Positions 25,090-33,313 of a stretch of DNA of 64,000 bases are shown here, in pieces. The notes beneath the pieces were generated by a model. It made no database searches, was not told the origin of the DNA, and saw only the letters and a program-made list of their open reading frames with translations. Where the stretch lies: assembly GCF_023703415.1 (NCBI RefSeq), contig NZ_JAGMTU010000005.1, positions 372,001 through 436,000 on the forward strand, given 5' to 3'. Each line of letters opens with the position of its first letter. Position 1 is the first letter of the stretch. The position numbers were made by a program, and so were the translations under genes. The stretch is from Microbacterium sp. USTB-Y (lineage in GTDB: Bacteria; Actinomycetota; Actinomycetes; Actinomycetales; Microbacteriaceae).

Positions 25090-26868
25090 TCAGCCGGCCG
25101 CGACGTTCGCCGCGGCCACGACGGCTCTGAGGGTCGCGGTCAGCACGGAGCGATCCCTGCCGGCGGTCCAGCCCGTTCCCCGCGCGCCGCGGTACTCGAT
25201 GAGCGTCAGCGCCTCGGCGTCGGTCCCCGCGCCCAGGCTCGTCTGCTGCAGGTCGAGGACCTCGATGGGCATGCCGTGCGCCGCGAGCTCCGCGGTCAGC
25301 GCCTCGACGGGGCCGACGCCCGGATGCACGGCCGCGTGCTCCACCCCGTCCACCCGCAGCCGGAGCGCGGTGCGCGGCTGCGGCTCCGCCGCCTCGATCT
25401 GCGCCGCAGCCAGCACGACCCGCGCGTCATCCCGGGGCGAGAGGTAGGCGTCCTCGAAGATCCGCCGGAGCTCCTCGGCGCCGAGTTCCAGGCCGCTCTC
25501 GTCGGCGCGGCGCTGCACGTGGCCCGCCAGGTCGAGCTGCAGCCGGCGCGGGAGCCGGATCCCGAACTCCGTCTCGAGCAGGTAGGCGATGCCGCCCTTG
25601 CCCGACTGCGAGTTGACCCGGATCACCGCGTCGTAGGAACGGCCGAGGTCGGCCGGGTCGACGGGGAGGTAGGGGACGCGCCAGGCGATCTCGCGCTCGG
25701 AGCGTCCCTCCCGCGCAGCGCGCGCCCGGTGCTCCGCGAACCCCTTGCGGATGGCGTCCTGATGCGTGCCGCTGAACGCCGTGTGCACGAGGTCGCCGAC
25801 GTAGGGATGGCGGGGATGCACCTCGATGCGGTTGCTGTGCTCGACCGTGCGCCGGATCTCGTCGATGTCGGAGAAGTCGATCATCGGGTCGATGCCCTGG
25901 GCGTGCAGGTTCAGCGCGAGGGTGACGAGGTCGACATTGCCCGTGCGCTCGCCGTTGCCGAACAGGCAGCCCTCGACGCGCTGCGCCCCGGCGAGCACCC
26001 CGAGCTCCGCGCACGCGACGCCGGTGCCGCGGTCGTTGTGCGGATGCACCGACAGGATGACGCCGTCGCGACGGGCGAGGTGGCGGTGCATGTACTCGAT
26101 CTGATCCGCGTAGACGTTGGGGGTCGCGATCTCGACCGTCGCCGGCAGGTTCAGGATCACCGGCCGCTCCGGCGTCGCATCCCAGAGGGCCGTCATGGCG
26201 TCGCAGATCTCGAGCGCATAGTCGGGCTCGGTGAGCATGAACACCTCGGGGGAGAACTCGAAGCGCACGTGCGGCAGGTCCCCGGCGAGATCGAGCGCGT
26301 CGCGCCCGGCTTCGAGGATCAGGGCCCGCAGCGCATCCCGGTCCCGTCCGAGCACCGTCTCCCGCCAGCTCGGGGCCGTCGCGGTGTAGAGGTGGATCAC
26401 GACCGGGTTGCGGATGCCGCGGATCGCCTCGACCGTGCGGGCGATGAGGTCGCGCCGGGCGGCGGTGAACACGACGATCGTGACGTCGTCCGGGGCGACG
26501 TCGTGCTCGGCGATGAGGCGGACGAAGTCGAAGTCGGTCTGCGAGGCGGAGGGGTAGCCGACCTCGATCTCCTTGTAGCCCATCGCGACCATGAGGTCGA
26601 AGAGACGTCGTTTACGGGCCGGATCCATCGGCTCCGCGAGCGCCTGATTGCCGTCGCGGAGGTCGACGGGGACCCAGAGCGGTGCGGCGGTGAGACGTCG
26701 TGACGGCCATCGGCGCTCGGCGTCGGCGAGCGGGACCTCGACGCGGTCGTAGGGGTCGGTGTAGCGGTGGGAGGGCATCTGCGAATGCCGCTGACGATTC
26801 CACGCGGGGGCGTCGGCGGGGAGGGGGCCGGCCGGCGTGGAGATGCCGGGGAAGGCGGTGCTGCTCAT
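25090..26868 (-). CDS. leuA: 2-isopropylmalate synthase
   Basis: First committed step of leucine synthesis: acetyl-CoA plus 2-oxoisovalerate to 2-isopropylmalate. 592 aa, the long actinobacterial form. Residues about 60-340 are the HMGL-like TIM barrel with [13 protein letters not shown] at its start, metal-binding [12 protein letters not shown], and [17 protein letters not shown]. Residues about 450-592 form the LeuA dimer domain that binds feedback-inhibiting leucine ([29 protein letters not shown]). ATG 26868 (MSSTAFPG) was preferred over a longer frame that runs into the leader hairpin. Preceded by a leucine-rich leader peptide, so leucine supply should control expression. Confidence 0.96.
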   Translation of the reverse strand: MSSTAFPGISTPAGPLPADAPAWNRQRHSQMPSHRYTDPYDRVEVPLADAERRWPSRRLTAAPLWVPVDLRDGNQALAEPMDPARKRRLFDLMVAMGYKEIEVGYPSASQTDFDFVRLIAEHDVAPDDVTIVVFTAARRDLIARTVEAIRGIRNPVVIHLYTATAPSWRETVLGRDRDALRALILEAGRDALDLAGDLPHVRFEFSPEVFMLTEPDYALEICDAMTALWDATPERPVILNLPATVEIATPNVYADQIEYMHRHLARRDGVILSVHPHNDRGTGVACAELGVLAGAQRVEGCLFGNGERTGNVDLVTLALNLHAQGIDPMIDFSDIDEIRRTVEHSNRIEVHPRHPYVGDLVHTAFSGTHQDAIRKGFAEHRARAAREGRSEREIAWRVPYLPVDPADLGRSYDAVIRVNSQSGKGGIAYLLETEFGIRLPRRLQLDLAGHVQRRADESGLELGAEELRRIFEDAYLSPRDDARVVLAAAQIEAAEPQPRTALRLRVDGVEHAAVHPGVGPVEALTAELAAHGMPIEVLDLQQTSLGAGTDAEALTLIEYRGARGTGWTAGRDRSVLTATLRAVVAAANVAAG

Positions 26869-26918
26869 GGTTGTCGGTTCCTTCGACTGCGGTTTCGGCG
26901 ACCGGCGCGGCGCATCAG

Positions 26919-26957
26919 CCACGACGGGGGCGCCGGTCCGGTCAGACCCCGTCGTGG
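26919..26957 (-). promoter_or_regulatory. Attenuator-like hairpin before leuA
   Basis: CCACGACGGGG (26919-26929) is exactly complementary to CCCCGTCGTGG (26947-26957), an 11-bp GC-rich stem with a 17-base loop. On the leuA strand its 5' arm overlaps the last codons of the leader peptide, so the ribosome's position would decide whether it folds. There is no T tract, so termination might be Rho-assisted. Confidence 0.75.
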
Positions 26958-26989
26958 CGGAGAAGAAGAAGCGCTGTGCGCAGGAGCAT
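26942..26989 (-). CDS. leuA leader peptide
   Basis: A 15-codon ORF upstream of leuA encodes [15 protein letters not shown]: six of its residues are leucine, with four in a row (CTT CTT CTT CTC). It ends in TGA 73 bp before the leuA start, and its 3' end forms one arm of the hairpin at 26919-26957. This is the standard layout of leucine attenuation, where stalling at Leu codons under starvation prevents the downstream hairpin. Function is inferred from the layout. Confidence 0.82.
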   Translation of the reverse strand: MLLRTALLLLRHDGV

Positions 26990-27006
26990 GCAGGCAGTGT
27001 AGCGTT

Positions 27007-27031
27007 AACTCCTCAGACAAGTTGAGGAGTT
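27007..27031. promoter_or_regulatory. Operator palindrome before the GntR gene
   Basis: AACTCCTCA and TGAGGAGTT are perfect 9-bp inverted repeats around GACAAGT. The right arm contains the GAGGAG ribosome site of the GntR gene (ATG 27035), and the site lies between gntR and the leuA leader. It probably serves GntR autoregulation and possibly leuA. Confidence 0.7.
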
Positions 27032-27034
27032 GAG

Positions 27035-27727
27035 ATGTCGGGAGCCCATGCGCCGGGGAGCGGTGCCGTGCAGCGCACTTCGATGGCCGATCAGGCGGCA
27101 GAGGTGCTCCTCGGCCGGATCCGCGCCGAGGAGTGGGCTCTGGGGGCGCGACTGCCGGGGGAGACGACGCTCGCGGCGCAGCTCGGCGTGGGACGCTCGA
27201 CCGTGCGCGAGGCGATCCGGCAGCTCTCCGGGCGAGGGGTTCTCGCCGCACGGCAGGGCGCCGGAGTCTTCGTCGCGGCGCTCGACGCGCGCGACGACTG
27301 GGATGCGGTGCTGCAGCGCGCCGACATCGTGAGCGTGATCGAGGCGCGGACCGCGATCGAGAGCGAGGCGGCGGCCCTCGCCGCGGAGCGGCGCACCGCG
27401 ACCGATCTGCGGGCGATCCGGCGCGCCCTGAAGGTCCGGGAGCAGCGCCGCGCGGATCTCGACGAGCACGTCGACGCCGACCTCGCCTTCCATCGGGCGA
27501 TCGTCGTCGCGGCGGCGAACCCGATCCTCACCGAGTTGTTCGACGGGTTCACCCCGCGGCTGCGGCAGACGATGGTCGCGATGCTGCGGATCCGCACGGC
27601 CTTCGGCGGCGTCGAGGACCATGCGGCCCACGAGCGCCTCGCCGACGCGATCCGCGCCGGGGACGCCGCGCTCGCCGCGGGGCTCAGCCGGAAGCACCTC
27701 GCCTCGCTCAAGGACGGCCTGCGGTGA
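27035..27727 (+). CDS. GntR family regulator, FadR/FCD subfamily
   Basis: 230 aa. Winged helix at about residues 13-80: LLGRIRAEEWALGARLPGETTLAAQLGVGRSTVREAIRQLSGRGVL. The FCD ligand domain, all helical, spans about 95-225 with metal-type residues DADLAFHRAIV and a late HERLADAI. FCD regulators usually sense carboxylic acids. ATG 27035 sits seven bases behind GGAG. Its stop overlaps the start of the ABC ATPase gene (GTGA), so the two are coupled. The perfect palindrome upstream is its likely operator. Confidence 0.9.
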   Translation: MSGAHAPGSGAVQRTSMADQAAEVLLGRIRAEEWALGARLPGETTLAAQLGVGRSTVREAIRQLSGRGVLAARQGAGVFVAALDARDDWDAVLQRADIVSVIEARTAIESEAAALAAERRTATDLRAIRRALKVREQRRADLDEHVDADLAFHRAIVVAAANPILTELFDGFTPRLRQTMVAMLRIRTAFGGVEDHAAHERLADAIRAGDAALAAGLSRKHLASLKDGLR

Positions 27728-28533
27728 GCGCCGAGGTCGTGCGCCTGGACGCCGTGACGCTCCGTCGCGAGGGGAAGGACATCCTTCACGAGATCGGCCT
27801 CACCGTGCGCGCGGGGGAGCACTGGGCGCTGCTGGGGCCGAACGGCGCGGGCAAGAGCACGATCCTCGGGATCTGCGGGGCCCGGACGCATCCGTCGAGC
27901 GGCACCGCCGAGGTCCTCGGCCACCGGATCGGGCGCGTCGACCTGCAGGAGCTGCGCCGGCTGATCGGGCACGTCGATCCGCGGCACCCGCTGCGCTCGC
28001 CGCTGACCGTGACCGAGGTCGTGCTGACCGGGCTCACCGGCACGATCGAGACCCCGATGCGCTGGTCGCCGGAGCCTGCGCAGACCGCCCTCGCCCACGA
28101 GCTCATCGCCGACGTCGGGCTCTCGCACCGGCGCGAGGCGCTGTGGCCGACGCTCTCGCAGGGGGAGCGCGGCCGGGCGCTCATCGCACGGGCGCTCGCG
28201 TGCCGGCCACGGCTGCTCCTGCTCGACGAGCCGATGACCGGACTCGACGTGGCTGCCCGGGAGCAGCTGCTGGAGACGATCGACGCGCTCGCGCACCGGG
28301 ATCCGCAGCTCGCGTCGATCCTCGTCACGCACCACCTGGAGGATCTGCCGGAGACCACCTCGCACGCGCTCGTGATCTCCCAGGGCGAGATCGCCGCGCA
28401 GGGGCCGGTCGAGAGCGCGGTCACGACCGAGACGATCTCCCGCGCGTTCGCGCATCCGATCGAGGTCACCCGGACCGGCGCGCGCTGGTCGGCGAGGACC
28501 CGCCGCTCCCGAGGGGCGGCGGTCCCCGCCTGA
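27724..28533 (+). CDS. ABC transporter ATP-binding protein, orphan (YlmA/ModF-like)
   Basis: 269-aa ATPase. Walker A GPNGAGKST, signature LSQGERGRALIARALA, Walker B LLLLDEPMTG, H-loop VTHHLEDLP. The GEHWALLGPNGAG lead-in resembles the YlmA/ModF group of stand-alone ATPases. No permease or binding protein is adjacent, so the partner is elsewhere or it acts alone. GTG 27724 overlaps the GntR stop. Followed by the second GTCGTCCCC hairpin, a possible terminator. Confidence 0.85.
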   Translation: MSAEVVRLDAVTLRREGKDILHEIGLTVRAGEHWALLGPNGAGKSTILGICGARTHPSSGTAEVLGHRIGRVDLQELRRLIGHVDPRHPLRSPLTVTEVVLTGLTGTIETPMRWSPEPAQTALAHELIADVGLSHRREALWPTLSQGERGRALIARALACRPRLLLLDEPMTGLDVAAREQLLETIDALAHRDPQLASILVTHHLEDLPETTSHALVISQGEIAAQGPVESAVTTETISRAFAHPIEVTRTGARWSARTRRSRGAAVPA

Positions 28534-28555
28534 CCTGCCCTGGCGCGGAAACCGC

Positions 28556-28601
28556 GTCGTCCCCGTCAGCGCACCCTCTGGGCGCCGCTGGCGGGGACGA
28601 C
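28556..28601. repeat. GTCGTCCCC palindrome, copy 2 (possible terminator)
   Basis: GTCGTCCCCGTCAGCG (28556-28571) pairs with 28586-28601 in 15 of 16 positions around a 14-bp loop, and is followed by TCGGAGAG. Arms and 3' flank match the hairpin at 8007-8056. It sits between the convergent ABC ATPase and ilvD genes. Confidence 0.85.
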
Positions 28602-28621
28602 TCGGAGAGACCGGGGCCGGC

Positions 28622-30487
28622 TCAGAGCTCGGGGACGATGCGGATCGCGCCCTTGTCCGCCGACTGGGCGAAGTGCGCGTAGGCGCGCAGCGCGGGGCTC
28701 ACCTCGCGGACGCGGTTCTTGGGGCGGTAGCCGCCGTTCGCCTCGAGCTGCTCGCGGCGGCGCTCCAGCACCTCCCACGGCACGTCGAGCTCGAGCTTTC
28801 GGGTGGGGATGTCGATCGAGATGATGTCGCCGTCCTCGACGAGCGCGATCATGCCGCCCGCGGCGGCCTCGGGCGAGACGTGCCCGATGGACAGGCCCGA
28901 GGTGCCGCCGGAGAAGCGCCCGTCGGTGATCAGCGCGCAGGCCTTGCCGAGTCCGCGGCCCTTGAGGAACGACGTCGGGTAGAGCATCTCCTGCATGCCG
29001 GGGCCGCCCTTGGGGCCCTCGTAGCGGATGACGACGACGTCGCCCTCCTTCACCTGCTTGTTGAGGATCTTCTCGACCGCCTCGTCCTGCGACTCGCAGA
29101 CGACGGCGGGGCCGGAGAAGGTCCAGATCGACTCGTCCACGCCCGCGGTCTTCACGACCGCGCCGTTCTCGGCGATGTTGCCGTGCAGCACGCCGAGGCC
29201 GCCGTCCTTGGAGTAGGCGTGCGCGACGTCGCGGATGCAGCCGCCCTCGGCGTCGGTGTCGAGCGAGGCCCAGCGCTCGGACTGCGAGAACGCGGTCGAC
29301 GAGCGTCGGCCGCCCGGTGCGGCGTGCCACAGGTCCTGCGACTCGGCCGAGGCCGAGCCGCCGCGGATGTCCCATTCGTCCAGCCACTCGCCGAGCGTCG
29401 CGGCGTGCACCGTGTGCACCTGGTCGTCGAGGAGTCCGCCGCGGCGCAGCTCGCCGAGGAGGGCGGGGATGCCTCCGGCGCGGTGCACGTCCTCCATGTA
29501 ATAGGTGCGGCTGCCGGCGGAGTTCGGGGCGACCTTCGCGAGGCAGGGCACGCGGCGCGAGATCGCGTCGATCTCGGCGAGGCCGAAGTCGACGCCCGCC
29601 TCATGCGCGGCGGCGAGCAGGTGCAGGATCGTGTTGGTCGATCCGCCCATCGCGATGTCGAGCGCCATCGCGTTGCCGAACGCGGCGTGCGTGGCGATGC
29701 TCTTCGGCAGGACGCTCTCGTCGTCGCCGTCGTAGTAGCGCTTGGCGATGTCGACCACGAGCGAGCCGGCCTTCTCGTACAGTGCGCGGCGGGCCGTGTG
29801 CGTGGCGAGCACCGAGCCGTTGCCGGGCAGGGAGAGCCCGATCGCCTCGGTGAGGCAGTTCATCGAGTTCGCGGTGAACATGCCGGAGCAGGATCCGCAG
29901 GTCGGGCAGGCCGACTCCTCGATGCGCAGGATGTCGGCGTCCGAGATCTTCTCGTTCACCGCGTCGCTGATCGCGTCGACGAGGTCGAGGGAGCGGACGG
30001 TGCCGTCGACGAGCGTCGCGCGGCCGGCCTCCATCGGGCCCCCGGAGACGAAGACCGTCGGGATGTTCAGGCGGAGGGCCGCGAGCAGCATGCCCGGGGT
30101 GATCTTGTCGCAGTTCGAGATGCAGACGAGGGCGTCGGCGCAGTGCGCGTTGACCATGTACTCGACCGAGTCGGCGATGAGGTCGCGCGACGGGAGCGAG
30201 TAGAGCATGCCGCCGTGGCCCATCGCGATGCCGTCGTCGACGGCGATCGTGTTGAACTCGCGCGGGATCCCGCCGGCTTCGGAGATGGCCTCGGAGACGA
30301 TGCGCCCGACCGGTGCGAGGTGCGTGTGGCCGGGGACGAACTCGGTGAAGGAGTTCGCGACGGCGATGATGGGCTTGCGACCGAGGTCCGCGCCGTTCAC
30401 GCCGGCGGCGCGGAAGAGGGCGCGGGCGCCGGCCATGTTGCGTCCGTGGGTGACCGTGCGAGAGCGATAAGCGACCATGGTGACCAT
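28622..30487 (-). CDS. ilvD: Dihydroxy-acid dehydratase
   Basis: Third step of valine/isoleucine synthesis, 2,3-dihydroxy acid to 2-keto acid, using an iron-sulfur cluster and Mg. 621 aa, family-typical. Conserved segments include [17 protein letters not shown] at the start, [13 protein letters not shown] and [20 protein letters not shown] carrying the cluster cysteines, [19 protein letters not shown], and the C-terminal [20 protein letters not shown]. Start ATG 30487 or 30478; neither has a strong ribosome site. Together with leuA 4 kb away it supplies branched-chain amino acids. Confidence 0.96.
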   Translation of the reverse strand: MVTMVAYRSRTVTHGRNMAGARALFRAAGVNGADLGRKPIIAVANSFTEFVPGHTHLAPVGRIVSEAISEAGGIPREFNTIAVDDGIAMGHGGMLYSLPSRDLIADSVEYMVNAHCADALVCISNCDKITPGMLLAALRLNIPTVFVSGGPMEAGRATLVDGTVRSLDLVDAISDAVNEKISDADILRIEESACPTCGSCSGMFTANSMNCLTEAIGLSLPGNGSVLATHTARRALYEKAGSLVVDIAKRYYDGDDESVLPKSIATHAAFGNAMALDIAMGGSTNTILHLLAAAHEAGVDFGLAEIDAISRRVPCLAKVAPNSAGSRTYYMEDVHRAGGIPALLGELRRGGLLDDQVHTVHAATLGEWLDEWDIRGGSASAESQDLWHAAPGGRRSSTAFSQSERWASLDTDAEGGCIRDVAHAYSKDGGLGVLHGNIAENGAVVKTAGVDESIWTFSGPAVVCESQDEAVEKILNKQVKEGDVVVIRYEGPKGGPGMQEMLYPTSFLKGRGLGKACALITDGRFSGGTSGLSIGHVSPEAAAGGMIALVEDGDIISIDIPTRKLELDVPWEVLERRREQLEANGGYRPKNRVREVSPALRAYAHFAQSADKGAIRIVPEL

Positions 30488-30540
30488 TGTGGACCCGCCG
30501 CACGGATCTGCCGAGCCCCCGGGCGAGGAGGGCTTGTACT

Positions 30541-30555
30541 AGTACTCGGAGTACT
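30541..30555. promoter_or_regulatory. Operator palindrome AGTACTC-G-GAGTACT
   Basis: A perfect 7-bp inverted repeat around one base, overlapping the -10 hexamer TACTGT (30552-30557) of the downstream short ORF. It also lies 54 bp from the ilvD start. Binding would block the promoter; the adjacent XRE protein is the obvious candidate. Confidence 0.7.
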
Positions 30556-30557
30556 GT
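30552..30557 (+). promoter_or_regulatory. -10 box, leaderless promoter of the short ORF/XRE unit
   Basis: TACTGT, six bases (TTTCGC), then ATG 30564. Confidence 0.6.
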
Positions 30558-30563
30558 TTTCGC

Positions 30564-30650
30564 ATGAGCCGTCACGCGAAGAGCGCAGGGGATCCGGAAC
30601 CGAGGGGATCCGACCGGGCGGCTGCCCTCGGACGGCGGCGGCGCTCATGA
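30564..30650 (+). CDS. Short leaderless ORF coupled to the XRE regulator
   Basis: 28 codons, MSRHAKSAGDPEPRGSDRAA then LGRRRRS, ending in TGA that overlaps the ATG of the XRE gene (ATGA). Strongly basic C-terminus. Its start has the leaderless -10 spacing, whereas the XRE ATG 30647 has no clear ribosome site of its own, so translation of this ORF may be needed to deliver ribosomes to the regulator. Function, if any, of the peptide is unknown. Confidence 0.5.
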   Translation: MSRHAKSAGDPEPRGSDRAAALGRRRRS

Positions 30651-31432
30651 TCCGCCCGCGCACGCCTCGGCGCGAGCAGCTGGGGGAGTTCCTCGCCTCG
30701 CGGCGCCGCGCGGCGAGCCGCTCCGCCCTGGGCCTGCCGCAGGCCGCCCGCCGCGGGGACACGGGTCTCAGCCGGGAGGAGGTGGCGGCGCTCGCCGGAG
30801 TGAGCGCGAGCTGGTTCACCTGGCTCGAGCAGGGGCGCGACATCGGCGTCTCCCGCCAGGTGCTCGGCGCGGTCGCGCGCGTGCTGCAGCTGAGCCCGGC
30901 CGAGATCGACTACGTGGTGCGGCTCGCCGGCCCCGAGGAGGACGGCGCGGCCGAGGAGGCGGAGCGGATCCCGGAGCACCTGCAGCGGCTCGTCGACGCG
31001 CTGGACTTCCCGGCCTTCGTCGTCGCGAGCGACTGGGCGATCCTGGGGTGGAACGCCCCGTATGCGCGCCTGTACGAGCCGATCGCCGTCGTGGATCCCG
31101 GCGATCGCAACCTGCTCTGGCTCATCTACACCGACCCGCGGCTGCGTCGGATGCTGCCCGAGTGGGACCAGGAGAGCCGGCGGTTCCTCGCCGAGTTCCG
31201 CGCGGAGTCCGGAGTGCGGCTGAGCTCGGATCGGCATCGGGCGCTCATCGAGCGGCTGCTCGAGGGGAGCGAGGACTTCCGGATCCAGTGGGCCGAGCAC
31301 GCGGTCGAGCGCTTCACCTCGCGGCAGCGCGTGTTCCAGCACCCGAAGGACGGCCGGCGCGTCTTCGAGCACCACAGCCTGGTGCCCTCCGACGCGCCCG
31401 GCCTCTCGGTCGTCATGTACGTGCCCGTCTGA
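30647..31432 (+). CDS. XRE family regulator with MmyB-like ligand domain
   Basis: 261 aa. HTH_XRE at about residues 10-85: LGLPQAARRGDTGLSREEVAALAGVSASWFTWLEQGRDIGVSRQVLGAVARVLQL. Residues about 105-261 match the MmyB-like ligand-binding domain (FVVASDWAILGWNAPYARLY, WLIYTDPRLRRMLPEWDQESR, ending FEHHSLVPSDAPGLSVVMY), a PAS-like fold thought to bind a small lipid or aromatic. Such regulators commonly control a divergent oxidoreductase; here the divergent gene is ilvD. Coupled to a preceding short ORF. Confidence 0.88.
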   Translation: MIRPRTPRREQLGEFLASRRRAASRSALGLPQAARRGDTGLSREEVAALAGVSASWFTWLEQGRDIGVSRQVLGAVARVLQLSPAEIDYVVRLAGPEEDGAAEEAERIPEHLQRLVDALDFPAFVVASDWAILGWNAPYARLYEPIAVVDPGDRNLLWLIYTDPRLRRMLPEWDQESRRFLAEFRAESGVRLSSDRHRALIERLLEGSEDFRIQWAEHAVERFTSRQRVFQHPKDGRRVFEHHSLVPSDAPGLSVVMYVPV

Positions 31433-31478
31433 TCCGCGGGCTCGGCAGCGACGACGATCGCGACGGGAGCAGACCCGG

Positions 31479-31548
31479 ACACCCTTCGGGGGCGTTGAGC
31501 GAGGACGGCGTAGCCGACCGAGACGAAACGCGGTGCCCGCGGGAACGG
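31479..31548. repeat. Palindromic element family 1, half copy, inverted
   Basis: Contains GTTGAGCGAGGACGGCG, then CCGACCGAGACGAAACGCGG, the reverse complement of the right half of the 18382 element. The other half is missing. It lies between the convergent XRE and GT-C genes and nearly touches the GT-C stop at 31558. Confidence 0.85.
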
Positions 31549-31557
31549 CGGTTCCGC

Positions 31558-33030
31558 TCAGCGCTGCAGCCGCAGCACGGTCGTGACATGGATCCGATGC
31601 AGCGAGGAGATCCGATAGCCGAGCGACTCCAGGTGCCGCACATCGGGGGACCGCTCGGGATCCGACCCGCGCTCGACCGCCCACACGTCCGGGGTGAGGT
31701 CTGCGGCCGTGAGGGCGTCGTTCGGCCGGGTGCGGTCCCACAGGCCCGGCTGCGTGCGGAACGACGCGATCCGAGCGGGATCCCGCAGCCGGGCGACGTC
31801 CGCCGGGTAGACGGCGGCGATGAGGCGCGGCTGCTCGGAGTCCTTCGGCCGGTCGTCGTACACGACGCTGTCGCCGGGGCGGGCGGCGCCGTGCAGATAC
31901 GCGGCCGCGTCGCGCCAGTCGCTGCCGTCCTTCGCATACGGACCGCGCAGCACGACGAGATTCGGCACGAAGGCGGCGAGCATCACCGCCAGCAGGCCGG
32001 CGCCGACCGTGGTCGCCCCGGCGGGCGCCATCCTCCGCACCGCATGCGCGACCGCCCGCACGCCGAGGGCGACCAGCACCGCCGCGGCCGGCGTGCAGAA
32101 CGACAGATACCGCACCGTGTACATCGGGGCGACCGTCGCGCTCGCGAGCAGGATCACGGCGGTCGGCAGCACGAGCCAGATCCCGGCGAGCAGCGCCAGC
32201 CGCGCGGCCCCGGGGTCGCGCCGGCGGGCTCGGAGCACCGCCGCCGCACCGATCGCGATGAGCGCCGCGCACGGCCAGACGGTCACCGGATCGAACCACT
32301 GCACGGCGAGGACGTTCTCGGCCGTCGCGTAGTCGCGATGCGCGAGGAAGCCGATCTGGTTGCGCTCCGACACGGCGAGGAGCACGATCGGCGTCGCCAG
32401 CGCGACCGCCGCGACGGCCCAGCCGGCCCACATCCGGATGCGCCCGCGGTGGGCGAGGAGCACGTACACCCCGTGCACCGGCAGCAGCAGCGCGAGGTAG
32501 AGGAAGACGTAGACCGCCGCGGCCGCCCCCACGGCGTAGCCCGCCCACGCCCATCGCCGGCCGCGGTTCTCCAGCAGGGTCACCAGCAGCACCGTCAGCC
32601 ACACCGCGATCGCGGATCCGATCGCGTAGGAGCGGGCCTCGGCCGCCATGACCGCCGTGCGCGGCAGCAGCGCGGCGAGCAGGCCCGCGGCGAGGGCGAG
32701 CCGGGGACCGCACCACCGGCCGGCGAGCACCGCGGTGCCGGCGGCGAGCAGCCCGGCCGCGAGCGCGCTCGGCAGCCGCACTGAGAACTCGCCCGCGCCG
32801 AACAGGCCGATCCATCCGTGCAGGAACGCGTAATAGACCCCGTGCACGCCGTCGACGTGCTGCAGCATTCGCCAGAGCTCGGGCCAGGTGCGCGAGGCCG
32901 ACATGACGCTGGCCGCCTCATCGCCCCAGAACGACGGGATCCAGGATCCGAGGACTCCGGCGCACGCACCGATCAGGCCGGCGATCAGGGCGGCGCGGCG
33001 CGACCGCGCACGGTCGCTCCAGGTCCGCAC
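31558..33030 (-). CDS. GT-C membrane glycosyltransferase, paralogue of 16761-18362
   Basis: 490 aa from GTG 33030, chosen because AGGAT lies about seven bases upstream; a longer frame exists. The first loop reads SWIPSFWGDEAASVMSA, nearly the same as the copy 15 kb upstream, followed by VDGVHGVYYAFLHGWIGLFG and about ten helices. The C-terminal soluble part includes RGPYAKDGSDWRDAAAYL and GDSVVYDDRPKDSEQPRL, mirroring RGPYAKNQSDWNDISAF and GDGIVFDDGARPSQRTRL of the paralogue. Probably a polyprenyl-phosphate sugar transferase for an envelope glycan or glycoprotein. Confidence 0.83.
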   Translation of the reverse strand: MRTWSDRARSRRAALIAGLIGACAGVLGSWIPSFWGDEAASVMSASRTWPELWRMLQHVDGVHGVYYAFLHGWIGLFGAGEFSVRLPSALAAGLLAAGTAVLAGRWCGPRLALAAGLLAALLPRTAVMAAEARSYAIGSAIAVWLTVLLVTLLENRGRRWAWAGYAVGAAAAVYVFLYLALLLPVHGVYVLLAHRGRIRMWAGWAVAAVALATPIVLLAVSERNQIGFLAHRDYATAENVLAVQWFDPVTVWPCAALIAIGAAAVLRARRRDPGAARLALLAGIWLVLPTAVILLASATVAPMYTVRYLSFCTPAAAVLVALGVRAVAHAVRRMAPAGATTVGAGLLAVMLAAFVPNLVVLRGPYAKDGSDWRDAAAYLHGAARPGDSVVYDDRPKDSEQPRLIAAVYPADVARLRDPARIASFRTQPGLWDRTRPNDALTAADLTPDVWAVERGSDPERSPDVRHLESLGYRISSLHRIHVTTVLRLQR

Positions 33031-33113
33031 AGCCCGATCCTTCCGCCTGGGCCTGTGCACCGGCCGTGCAGACGGAGAGGGGTCGGCGCCGTGCAGACGG
33101 CGGCTGGTCGGCG

Positions 33114-33218
33114 CCGTGCGCACAATTCAGGCTGGACGACCGTCGGTGCCGATCACCGCCGCATGTTTCCGCGACGACCTGCTGCCCGGGCCTGAAGACA
33201 GCCTGAATTGCGCACGGC
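33114..33218. repeat. Long-range inverted repeat with GGTCGGCGCCGTGC duplications
   Basis: CCGTGCGCACAATTCAGGCT (33114-33133) faces AGCCTGAATTGCGCACGGC (33200-33218), matching except for a 2-bp insertion, around a 66-bp loop. Just upstream GGTCGGCGCCGTGC occurs at 33081-33094 and again at 33106-33119. It lies between the GT-C start and the kinase stop. No gene seen in the loop. Confidence 0.7.
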
Positions 33219-33243
33219 CCCCCGAGGCGGAGTCTTCGGCACG

Positions 33244-33313
33244 GCGTCAGACCAGCGGCAGTGGCAGCGTCAGACCAGCGGGCAGGGGCAGCGTCAGACC
33301 AGCGGCAATCGCA
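33244..33313. repeat. Triplicated 23/24-bp unit at the kinase stop
   Basis: GCGTCAGACCAGCGG starts units at 33244, 33267 and 33291. The third unit contains the kinase stop codon (33294-33296) and its last codons (LPLV); the other two are downstream copies. It looks like slippage duplication of the gene's 3' end. Confidence 0.9.

Noticed and set aside
26919..26957. Classic intrinsic terminator before leuA
   Set aside because: The stem is strong but no T run follows on the leuA strand; I list it as attenuator-like instead.
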